A stretch of DNA of 11,833 bases from Chromera velia (taxonomy: Eukaryota; Sar; Chromeraceae): positions 15,001-26,833 of the forward strand of contig JAHBMJ010001070.1 in assembly GCA_018398765.1 (NCBI GenBank), read 5' to 3'. Positions within the stretch are counted from its first letter, which is position 1. Each line of letters starts with the position of its first letter. Positions 1 through 7,433 of this stretch are shown here, in pieces. The notes beneath the pieces are model-generated. The model ran no database searches and was not told the DNA's origin. It worked only from the letters and a program-made list of their open reading frames with translations. A program made the translations under genes and the position numbers.

Positions 1-1
1 C

Positions 2-442
2 TTGATTTATATTTTTAGGGGGCGCAAAACGTGCCACTTCCCACTGAGAGAGGCGTGGCACAGGCACTGACCACATGGCTTGCTCGTCCGCCGTCATTAG
101 ATCGATAGAGGAGGGATTCCACACGTGCACAAATCGCTGCACATGTTGTACTGTGAATACAATGGTTGGGAAGTACTGGAGCCAGTCCGTCAGCCTCCCC
201 TTTCTGGACATCTCTGCAAAAAAAGCCCTCTCTACATCGTGATCGGCCTTCACCACTCTTTCTAGGCGATCATAGTGGGGGGCATTACGGACGGGGGGAT
301 TGGGGGGATTAAAAAGAAGGTGGGTGATGGAGGCTCCCTCTCTTGCCCAATGCAACAGCTCAACAGAGTTATCAAGAAGGGGCGTGTGCATCACCACAGT
401 CTCCCCTACGGTCTCAACACAGCCCAGTCGTTCGGTGCGTTG
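2..442 (-). CDS. Hypothetical protein, C-terminal part or internal exon, runs off the left edge
   Basis: The minus strand is open from the TAA at 443-445 down to the window edge, 147 codons without a stop. The first in-frame ATG is at 391-389, so the start is either that ATG (130 residues to the edge) or an upstream exon. The protein has an ordinary globular composition. It includes HYDRLERVVKADHDVERAFF around 276-217, followed by TDWLQYFPTIVFTVQHVQRF with many aromatic residues. I do not recognise the family. A second open frame on the same strand (406-690) abuts it and also looks coding, so the two may be parts of one gene separated by a frameshift near 404-408 or by an intron. One candidate donor is the GTAAGT on the minus strand at 558-553; a candidate acceptor TAG lies near 406. 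Seen: the open frame and its composition. Inferred: that it is a gene. Confidence 0.5.
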
Positions 443-690
443 TTATCAAGTTCCTTCACTTTCTTCCTAGAAGCCGTGGAGAACTGCTTCTGTTTCTGTT
501 CGGGGGCTTCGGACTCCACATCGATAATGTTGGTATCCTGATCATGACAAGGACTTACATTCTCCTTTCCCAGAATTGGTGCCTCACCCCCCTCCGTTTT
601 CTGTCTCTTTGTAAATCCGAAGGCTTGCAACCTACTCTGCTGTATTGCAGTTAGCTGGGCAGGCAGCAAACGGGAAGGCTGAGTGCGGAA
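406..690 (-). CDS. Coding-looking open frame upstream of the left-edge gene, possible exon or frameshifted part
   Basis: This minus-strand frame is open from a TAA at 691-693 to a TAG at 408-406 and contains no ATG. Its predicted peptide is polar, with QQSRLQAFGFTKRQK near the upstream end (about 645-600) and a Lys/Glu/Gln-rich second half. QxxLxxF loosely resembles a PCNA-interacting box, but the second aromatic residue is replaced by Gly, so I do not claim it. The frame is offset from the 2-442 frame, and it overlaps the first 44-bp tandem repeat unit at its upstream end. An acceptor-like CAG with a pyrimidine-rich lead lies near 657-655, which would make the true exon about 654-406. No function can be given. 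Confidence 0.3.
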   Translation of the reverse strand, partial: FRTQPSRLLPAQLTAIQQSRLQAFGFTKRQKTEGGEAPILGKENVSPCHDQDTNIIDVESEAPEQKQKQFSTASRKKVKELDNNAPNDWAVLRP

Positions 691-790
691 TTATCAATCA
701 GTGCAGTCAGCAAGTGGGAAGGCTGAGTACGGAATTATCAATCAGTGCAGTCAGTAAGTGGGAAGGCCAAGTGCGGAATCAATCAGTGAG
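666..790. repeat. Tandem repeat, 44-bp unit, three copies
   Basis: Two near-identical 44-bp units (666-709 and 710-753) share GGGAAGGCTGAGT, CGGAATTATCAATCAGTGC and AGTCA. They differ at about three positions. A third copy from 754 to about 790 is diverged and shortened around the ATTATC segment. A fragment at 1583-1602 (GTGCGGAACGAATCAGTCAA) resembles the middle of the third unit. Confidence 0.85.
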
Positions 791-800
791 TTAATCAATG

Positions 801-830
801 GATGTACAATGATGTGCAATGATGTGCATC
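801..830. repeat. Three tandem 10-bp units
   Basis: GATGTACAAT, GATGTGCAAT and GATGTGCATC follow one another directly at 801-810, 811-820 and 821-830. This is a short direct repeat with one change per step. The stretch from 831 to about 1100 has no convincing gene: its minus-strand open frames overlap each other, are shorter than 95 codons and lack family-like sequence. Confidence 0.7.
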
Positions 831-1106
831 TCCAGTGACAAGAGTGAGAAGAGATGAAAGTTGAAAGCAACCGTCAACTTAATGTGTATCCACTGGTATC
901 TATCGCTGATTGCGACCGCCGAACAAAAAGTTGCTGCCGGTCTGTATGACCCGGTTGGACCTTTGATGCACGGCATGCACATATAGATCGCGAGGTCGCG
1001 TCGGCGCGTTCCTCGTGCGAACCTGGTCGGGCACGTGCACCGTGGTTCGTGACGATACGAAGGCACCGACCTTCGCTCCAGGCAACTCTTAACAACTGAA
1101 GCCCCA

Positions 1107-1222
1107 CTGCCCCAGGCAGCTCTATATAAACTTAGGCAAAACCACCTGGGGTCGCCCCAGGCGGCCCTGCAGGCCGTCTACGGCATGGCACTGCCTGGGG
1201 TACCCCAGGCACCCCAGGCAGG
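1107..1222. repeat. Cluster of CCCCAGGC palindromes
   Basis: Several inverted repeats built on CCTGGGG/CCCCAGG sit in about 115 bp. They are CTGCC-CCA-GGCAG at 1107-1119, CCTGGGG-TCG-CCCCAGG at 1145-1161, and the perfect 18-bp palindrome GCCTGGGGTACCCCAGGC at 1193-1210, followed by another CCCCAGGCAGG ending at 1222. The spacer 1165-1176 holds a near-palindrome centred on CTGCAG. Either strand could form several small hairpins here. Function unknown; it could be an intergenic repeat family or the core of a small non-autonomous element. Confidence 0.7.
1123..1130. promoter_or_regulatory. TATA-like sequence
   Basis: TATATAAA lies between two of the CCCCAGGC palindromes. It matches a TATA box by sequence only. 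No convincing gene starts within the next few hundred bases on the plus strand, and nothing marks a transcription start, so this is a weak candidate. Confidence 0.15.
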
Positions 1223-1384
1223 TTTAGACAGCATGTCGGAAAGGGATTGACAAAGGTTCGCCTACTGTCTCTGTCTTTGACTGTTTATGTGTTTCTCTCT
1301 TCCTTCTTCAAGAACAGTGCGGTTGCACTGTTACAGCTCCTATAGCAACTCCCAGACTCAAGTTCAAGCAACATCTCTCTGCTT

Positions 1385-1770
1385 TGTCTCTCTGTTTAAA
1401 AGAATTTCAGTTTAAATTTTAAATTTTTCAGAGGTTACTCTGATTCCGATCTTGTTATTTTTTTTAAAAAAAATACAATTAATTTAAAATCATCCTCCCC
1501 ACATCTACTCAAATCTCTCTACCAATGTTTAGCACCTTATGTTTCAAACTTGAAACATCAATTAACATTAATAAGAATTCTGGTGCGGAACGAATCAGTC
1601 AAACAATGAATCAATTAATCTGAACGACCGTAAAGTATTTAAATTTAAAAAAAATAAAAACGAGTCATTAAAAAAAAGAAAGACAATTAGGTTATATATT
1701 GTCAGTTTAATTAAACTAAGATGTACCTCCCTGAACCTAAGATCCACTTGAATGGTGGGGCTACATTTTT
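1385..1770. other. AT-rich non-coding stretch with an inverted repeat
   Basis: This stretch is dominated by A and T runs (for example 1457-1471 and 1633-1660) with no usable open frame. It contains one near-perfect inverted repeat at 1539-1558, ATGTTTCAA-AC-TTGAAACAT, with 9-bp arms. It ends at the copia target site. I see no gene. Confidence 0.6.
1765..1770. repeat. Target site duplication, left copy
   Basis: ATTTTT directly precedes the 5' LTR and is matched by ATTTTT at 7706-7711 directly after the 3' LTR. Copia integrases usually give 5-bp duplications. The sixth base may be chance, or the LTR edge may be off by one. Confidence 0.7.
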
Positions 1771-2036
1771 GTGAAGTTGAGCAGGTATGCATACGATCGG
1801 GAGACAGCGCATGTCGGGACCAGCATGCCCTGGGCGGGCCCGGGACGCACGGCTCACGCGGATCGGATTCCATATTGCAGAGTCGAATCAATTGCATCTG
1901 ATTGATCGTTTAAGATTGACTGACCTTTACACAGAAGTCGGAATCAGCTGATCATTCCAACTTCCCTGACTGACAGACTTTCCCATGAAGTAGATGTCCC
2001 TTCCCTGATCGTAGCCTAAGCCTCCTATATTCTACA
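1771..2036 (+). repeat. 5' LTR
   Basis: A 266-bp direct repeat of 7434-7705. It begins GTGAAGTTGAG and ends TTCTACA, so the TG...CA termini are present if the first G belongs to the flank. Compared with the 3' LTR it lacks six bases just after TGA, which removes the only TATAAA-like sequence. Differences are mostly C/T and G/A. CG dinucleotides in the 3' copy (for example around 7454-7461 and 7476-7481) are often TG, CA or TA here. Confidence 0.92.
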
Positions 2037-2098
2037 TTTACTGCCCCCAGGCGCGTACGGTCCATCGGATTTCTTTTTCTCTTCCATCGATTCCAGGA
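2037..2098 (+). other. Leader between 5' LTR and gag; primer-binding site not identified
   Basis: These 62 bases should hold the minus-strand primer-binding site. The sequence after the LTR, TTTACTGCCCCCAGGCGC, does not begin with the TGG expected for a tRNA 3' end. It also does not match the initiator-Met half-tRNA site known from Drosophila copia. Another tRNA fragment or mutation may explain this. Confidence 0.4.
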
Positions 2099-3160
2099 AT
2101 GTCTACTCCTTCGCCTTCTGCGTTGTCTGGCCTTGGTCACTTCGACCATACTCTAAAGGAGCCGAAGTATGTCATCCCCAAGGTAGAGTGGGTGACTGCT
2201 ATCCAGAACAGGGCTGAAATGAAGACATGGGCCATTGCCTTTGGCTGGAACGCCAAACTCCACCTGTCAGAGAAGGCGATTCCAGATAAGGAAACGAGGA
2301 TTGCGGCTTGGTCTGTGGCTCTCCATACAGGAGCCTCGAAGGGAAAGTTCCACAAGATAACCCACGACTTGGACAAGCTGGAACACAAGGGCTTCGAAAG
2401 ACCAGAGCTCTTTAAAAAAATAAAGAGTGAGTATGGAAAGGAGCAGGCGATTGAGACACAGGAGGAGAAGGAAAAGTTTTGCGCCCTTGAGAGACGTGAA
2501 GCTGAAGAGCTGATCGATGTTTCTGACCAGATAGATGGGTAGATCCTCTCCTGCGAGAAGGCTGGCTACGTTCTCCCTGAATCCGAGAAGAAGGAGGTCC
2601 TTGAGAACCCCATGACCGACGACGAGTTCGAAGGAGTCGTCACCGCTGCTGCCCTTGCCCAGATCGTGATTTTTGCAATTGAGCAGAAGGCGGCAGAGGC
2701 GGAGGGCAAACCCGTCTCCCCTGAGGATGAGGATTCCAAGTTTGACTACAACAACCTCTCCTATGCCCTTCTGCAAAAGATCGCCCGCAATGTTGGGTTG
2801 ATGCAGAAGCTCCGTGCCATCAGACGGAGGAAGGTGGGAGGCAAGGGGAGAGGGAAATAGCCTCGCGAGGACAGGGAGGTCGCCAACTCCACTCAGGACC
2901 GCAAGCCCCAGCAGCTCCGCAGCAGAAGCCAGTCCAGACAGCCTGAGTCCCGCAGTGAGTCCAGCAGCGGGAAGGCCCCCAGGTGTAAGGACTGCGGGTA
3001 TACTCTCCCGCACAGAGGCGAGGACAACAAGTGCCCCGCTGTCGGTGCCACGTGCAAGGAGTGCGGAGAGAAGGATCACTTCGCTTCCGTCTGCCCTGAC
3101 AAGAAGAAGGATGGGAAGAAGAGGGGCAAGGGGGGCAAAGGGCAGAAGAAGGGTTTCTGA
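2099..3160 (+). pseudogene. gag: copia Gag polyprotein, two internal TAG stops
   Basis: Gag forms the virus-like particle and binds element RNA in the cytoplasm. The frame starts at ATG 2099, 62 bases after the LTR. It runs through TAG at 2540-2542 and TAG at 2858-2860 in one unchanged frame to TGA at 3158-3160, 354 codons in all. The first 150 residues are helical and charged, with tryptophans typical of copia capsids (VEWVTAIQNRAEMKTWAIAF). Near the C-terminus (about 2984-3103) is a Cys/His region. Its second motif, CKECGEKDHFASVC, is a perfect CX2CX4HX4C knuckle. The preceding CKDCGYTLPHRGEDNKC has looser spacing. A Lys/Gly-rich tail follows. The knuckle lying downstream of both TAG codons shows that the stops are mutations inside one gene. 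Confidence 0.85.
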
Positions 3161-3881
3161 CCGTGTTGGACCGCTCGGATGGAGACGCTACCAGAGCTGG
3201 GGGGGCGAGTGTTCCTTCAGTGTCGGTGCAGTCCGGAGGGAGTCAGCAGGAGAAAGCAGGTCCCCTGGAGCGGCAGCCATTCGCAACTGGGATCTTCCGC
3301 GTGTCAGCCCTCATGTCGATTCAATGTGCACTTTGTCTCTTTTCTCTTCTGATATGGATGAATATGCAGTGAAGGAATGGAAAGAAAAGAAAGTGTATGA
3401 CATTGCACGGTCAGATGCAACGCTTGAGACAGAGCTGATAAAAGAGTATCGTCTCCCTGCCTTTGATGTCGAAAGAGGTGAATGGAGGAATGCACGTGAA
3501 GTTGCCGCTTTCTCCCCTGATGTCGTTCACTCTCTTTTGTCTTCCCACGTCAAGAAAGTGAGTTTGGAGGAAGGCAGTGGTATTGTGTATCTGACTGATG
3601 AGAATGGAGAAAAGTTTCTGGCGTTTGTTGAATCTTTTGGGGGGTTGCCAGTCCTCATCATGAAGGAAGGGCAGTAAGAAATGTCTCGTATCTGGGAGTC
3701 TGCTCACCCGGCAAAAGCAAAGCGGAAGGCACTCTGCCGAGTCCGTTTTGCTGAGCCACTGGTAACAGAAACTTTCCTTTTTGAAAAGGAGAATGGAAAC
3801 AAAAAGACAAAAAAGCTTAAAAAGGCGAAAAAAGAGGAGAGAGGCCAAAGGCTTAGACAGCCCGAGAACGGAAATTTTTAA
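3159..3881 (+). pseudogene. pol: copia protease region, weak and broken
   Basis: Directly after gag the frame that looks coding shifts by +1 (frame 3) and stays open to TAA at 3675-3677, then to TAA at 3879-3881. By position this should be the aspartic protease plus the start of the GAG-pre-integrase region. The best protease candidate is HVDSMCT at 3312-3332, where D-S is followed by Met instead of the Gly of the usual D-S/T-G triad. The segment SGIVYLTDENGEKFLAFVES (about 3579-3638) has the alternating hydrophobic pattern of a beta-rich protease or pre-integrase segment. The end is a Lys/Glu-rich stretch that overlaps the next frame. I call it protease from position more than from sequence. 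The same frame is also open back to 2814, overlapping gag. Confidence 0.5.
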
Positions 3882-4860
3882 ACAGAATGAAAACGCAGAT
3901 AGCGATGCAGATAGGAAGGAAAAAGAAGGACAGAAGGTTTCTTTTCCAGAGAAGGCAGAGGAAAGGAAGCGTCTTTTGCATCTCTTGCATCACCAATATT
4001 CCCACGCGAGTGGGAAGTGTCTCTTTTCTAACTTGATTGAGAAAGGAATGGATGTCTCTTTGCATGAGTGCAATGATATGCATGATGAATATCCTGCATG
4101 TGTCTTCGTGAATGCTCGTGCGTGGAAGGTGCCTCGCTTTTCTTCTGATCGTGTCTCTGCCCCTCAGTCTTTCAATGACGTTATCTTCCATGATTTATTC
4201 AAATCGAAGTGCAGGGGGGCAGGGGGATTTGTTTGGGTGTCTGTTCTTGTTGATGGAGCGACAAAAAAGATCGATTTGCTGCCAATAAAACACAAGTGGC
4301 AGGCGGTCACGGATCTCATTGCGTGAACACGGAAGTACGAGAAGTTGGGGAAAGGAAAGCCGAAAGTTGTGTGCTCTGACAATGGAGGTGAATTTACTGC
4401 CCGCTCGTATGAACGGTTTTGCAGGCAGGAAGGCACCCATCATGAGTTTGGGACATCTTACATTCTCGAATCCCAAGGTCGAGTAGAGAGGGTGAACGCT
4501 TCAGTGAAGGCCCTCGTTTGGAAGTTCTTTCTGTCTCTCTGTCTTCCGTCCTTTCTTTGGCCTTTCTTCCTGCAGGGTGTTGCACAGCAGTTGAACGCGA
4601 CTGTGCATTCAGCGACAGGTCTTTCCCCAGATGTTGTTATATTTGGAAAGGGCTCTGCAGGGGTATCTCCGGTGACTGTCAAGGACCAAGTGCGTTTTGT
4701 TGATAGGGCGTCAGGGCATATGCAGGGATGGGAACCAAGGGGGGAGGTTAGGTTTTTTGGGGGTGTTTTCTCGACGAAGGTTGTTTCTGTTGTGTGCAAC
4801 CGCAGGGGTAGATGGGTGGGGGTGCAACTCCATCTGTCTCAAGTCCGTCTCTATCGGTAG
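3781..4860 (+). pseudogene. pol: copia integrase with D-35-E core, in-frame TGA
   Basis: Integrase joins the element cDNA to host DNA in the nucleus. In frame 1 a Lys/Glu-rich lead is followed by a zinc-binding region: His codons at 3991 and 4003 (H-x3-H) and Cys codons at 4069 and 4099. The Cys spacing is nine residues, where CX2C is usual. The catalytic core has D at 4192 (FHDLF), D at 4378 (SDNGGEF) and E at 4486 (GRVERVN). Exactly 35 residues separate the last two, the D-35-E hallmark. After the core comes an LNATVHSATGLSPDVVIFGK segment (about 4591-4650) and a beta-rich C-terminal part ending near 4857. A TGA at 4324-4326 interrupts the core between the first two Asp residues, and a TAG at 4858-4860 follows the C-terminal part. 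All parts share one frame, so these are point mutations. Confidence 0.88.
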
Positions 4861-5706
4861 GTGGGGGAAGAAGGAGCCGATTGCCTTCCCTGTCAGCAGC
4901 AGCAGTCCCACCGTTCAGATAATGAGGAGACGGACGTCTCCAGTTCCGACGACGATGATGATGGGTCCGATTTTGACACGGAGCTCCCTGTTCGACACAC
5001 TGCGGTGCAAAGACGGGGGGTGCCTGTGTCCATGGAGTCCTTTGACGAGGATGGAGACGTTTCTGGGGGTGGAGCTGAGCCAGCAGCGCCCCTGAATGAA
5101 GGAGACGGTTCGGGCCCGCCAGTGGAGTTGTCAGAACGAAAGAAAGGGGTGAGAGCACAAAGAGCAGGGGGTGCCTGGTTTCCCGCACAAGTGATGAGGG
5201 AGGGAAAGAGGCGCATTAATGTAGCTGTTCTTCAACAAAGCCCCCGAACAGGACAGTGGAAGCCGTCTTGTTTAGAGGAGATCGATGACCGCAAGGGTGA
5301 TGAAGTGGCTGCCCACTTCCAGTTTGGGAAGGGAATGCAGATCCCTGCCGAGGCGCTCGCACGCGTTCGTGGCGGGAGAGAAGGAGCGAGTGGAGATTTC
5401 TCAGAGGAGGGGGGAAGGGCGTCTAACTCAGCTGCCTGGGATCCTTCTATGAAAGTAGAAGAAGACGCCATTCAGTATTCTGACATTCTGGACTCTGATT
5501 CTGTGCACAGCGACGATGACGATTCGCTCTTTGGAGTGAATGCCCTTGCTCCAGATGCTTCCACCGGTGGTCAGCTCGGTTCCACCGGTGAAGGGGGTGT
5601 GGGAGAAGCAAGTGAGGAAGTTGAGTAGCCAGAGTTTATTGGGTTTTGTCGTCTGAAACGGAAAGTGCGCAGAGAAAAGATGAAAGCCTTTAGAGCGAAG
5701 AGGTAG
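4861..5706 (+). pseudogene. pol: Acidic linker between integrase and reverse transcriptase, with a Tudor-like segment
   Basis: This is the same frame as integrase and is bounded by in-frame TAGs (4858, 5626, 5704). It is about 280 residues long. It opens with an acidic, Ser/Asp-rich tract ([17 protein letters not shown], about 4933-4983) and has a second one near 5485-5530 ([14 protein letters not shown]). Between them, about 5149-5310, lies an ordered-looking basic and hydrophobic block: GAWFPAQVM, then INVAVLQQ, then [11 protein letters not shown]. The G-x-W-F/Y-x-A-x-V start, beta-strand spacing and a final hydrophobic-acidic strand resemble the Tudor/Agenet fold. This is a pattern match by eye, not an assignment. 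Many copia elements have a variable, disordered region here; a folded module would be less usual. The last stretch, 5629-5703, is strongly basic. Confidence 0.6.
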
Positions 5707-6900
5707 CGGATGGCTGAGTGGAAGGCAGGAAAGCGTTTCGACAAAGCGCTTTCTCTTGTTCTGCGAGTGCAGAAAGCCGCAGCTGCGCGCACGCTCGTGT
5801 CTCGAGAAGAGAACTCGATGAAAGGGCACGTTGAGGCAACAGTAGAAGAGATTTGTCAGGGACTCTTCAAGGAGAGTGATGAAAAGGAATTCCATAGGTG
5901 GAAGGACTGCTTTGTTTTTGTGCTCGATTCTGCGATGGAGGCAAGTGAGACAAGAGTAAAAGGAAAGAAACTACTGACACTCCGGATTGTGCACATATGG
6001 AAATTGAAGAATGGAGAGAGGGTAGCCAAGAGTAGACTTGTCGTCAAGGGGTTTGAAGACAAAAGGAAGTTTGTGGAAACGTATTCGGGGACTGCCGATT
6101 CCGGGCTTGTGAGGGCCTCCATTGTGTGGGCTCTGACGAGAGGGTTGAAAGCAGCCAAATCGGATGTCTCCACTGCATTCTTGCAGTACCCCTATGAGGA
6201 CGAGGACATTTGGTTGTCTCTCCCCTCTGACCTTCCTTTCCATGTCATCCTAGAGCTGCGAGCAAGCCTTGTGGTGAAAATCCAAAGGGCTGCCTATGGG
6301 TTGAAGGACGCTTCCAGAAGGTATACGAAGTTCTTCAAAGAAGTTGTGGCAGCAAAGGAGGGATAGGCAGAGATAGCAGAAAGCATTTTTGTCAAGAAAG
6401 ACAGAAAGGGGGATACGTGTGGTCTTCTATTAATGTATGTCGATGACTTGTTTCTCTTTGTATTAGATACATGTGAAGAAGTCAGAAAGTTGCAGAAGCA
6501 CATTCAGATGGATGATCCGGAGGTGATGGATGATGGTGAGTTGCATCCGTATACAGGTATGTCTGTGTGCATAGTTGGTTCCACCATGTTGTGGGATCAG
6601 GGTCAGTATGCTGCGTCTCTTGTTCCGGGAGGGGAGGGAGAGATAAAAAAAGCAGTCAAGCTGACAGACAAAGATCTCCTTGTGTCAGCAGACGAAGAGA
6701 TCGACATGTCTCTTCAAGAGCAACATCAAGAGAAAGTCGGGAAGCTCGGTTGGTTGGTGAAGAGTCAGCCACATCTTTCTTTTCTATTTTCTGCTCTCTC
6801 GAAGAACAACTCTTGTCCGTCTGCTCGTTCCCTTCATGCGGTTGACAAAGTACTTGCTTATGCTCAGTAGACGCATCGTGCTCTTAAGTTGAAAGGATTG
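5707..6900 (+). pseudogene. pol: copia reverse transcriptase (RVT_2), two in-frame TAG stops
   Basis: Copies element RNA into cDNA inside the particle. The Ty1/copia RVT_2 pattern is clear in frame 1. KSRLVVKGF is at 6028-6054. Motif [10 protein letters not shown], starts at 6160 with the catalytic Asp at 6163. [10 protein letters not shown] starts at 6295. Motif [10 protein letters not shown], starts at 6433, with the two catalytic Asp codons at 6442-6447. PYTGMSV at about 6553 fits the copia F-L-G-I position, and VDKVLAYAQ at 6841 fits the connection to RNase H. TAG stops lie at 6364-6366 and 6868-6870. At 6364 copia relatives usually have an aromatic residue after Gly, so TGG to TAG is a likely origin. 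The catalytic residues themselves are intact. Confidence 0.93.
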
Positions 6901-7370
6901 AAGGAAGGAGAGCATCCTATCTTGGTGGGGTGGGTCGATGTATCCTACAAGTTGTCAGAGAAGAGAGGGAGGAAGGGACTTGAATTCCAGATTGTGAGTT
7001 AGTCTGCCTTGAAGGACCTTTGTATGCTTGGGTACGTGAATACAGTTGCACAGAGGTCGAAAGGAGAAGGTAGAAGCTTGGCAGTACTACTGCAGCTGAG
7101 CTTCTGGCTCTGAGAGATGGATGCAAGGAAGCATACCGGTACAAGGATTTATTGAAGAAGCTGTTCGGGTATGAGATTCCTGTCATAATGGTGAGTGATT
7201 CTCAGCCACTCATGTTTTAACTCGCGAGTGGCCAGTCTATGAGTGAGCCTCAATTTCAGGGGGAGCTTGATTACACTCGTGAAATGATCAAAGAGTTGAA
7301 CGCGAATATGAAGTAGGTGCCTACAGGATCTCAGCATACCGACAGACAGACTAAATTCCTGCATGTATGA
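6901..7370 (+). pseudogene. pol: copia RNase H, frameshifted, with stops
   Basis: Removes the RNA strand during cDNA synthesis. GWVDVSY carries the first catalytic Asp (6937) in frame 1. TAG at 7000-7002 interrupts it. Between about 7057 and 7083 the frame changes from 1 to 3 and continues STTAAELLALRDG with the Glu at 7098, then VSDSQ with an Asp at 7197, giving the D-E-D set expected for RNase H. TAA at 7218 and TAG at 7314 follow. The end, VPTGSQHTDRQTKFL (about 7317-7361), matches the C-terminal VPT-x-QLAD-x-LTK signature of copia polyproteins, with TGA at 7368-7370. In relatives the residue before VPT is very often Trp, which supports TGG to TAG at 7314. Confidence 0.85.
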
Positions 7371-7433
7371 CTTGTTTGCTCTGCCTCTTGCATGGATTGA
7401 TTCATGTGTTCGATGTATGCCAATCCATGGGGG
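7371..7433 (+). other. Polyprotein 3' end to 3' LTR, with a short polypurine tract
   Basis: About 60 non-coding bases separate the pol stop from the 3' LTR. The run GGGGGG at 7429-7434 touches the LTR start, where a polypurine tract primes plus-strand synthesis. The purine run is short, because a T at 7428 interrupts it, which may be decay. Confidence 0.55.

Noticed and set aside
275-654. Plus-strand open frames near the left edge
   Set aside because: They overlap each other and the minus-strand frames, and their peptides look like reverse-strand shadows (Ser/Phe/Cys-rich).
2037-2060. Primer-binding site for a known tRNA
   Set aside because: No TGG start and no match to the initiator-Met half-tRNA type; I could not name a tRNA honestly.
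2540-7316. UAG as a sense codon in the host
   Set aside because: Expected residues at two TAG sites are aromatic (Trp), the LTRs show the same transition bias, and frame changes plus TAA and TGA stops prove general decay.
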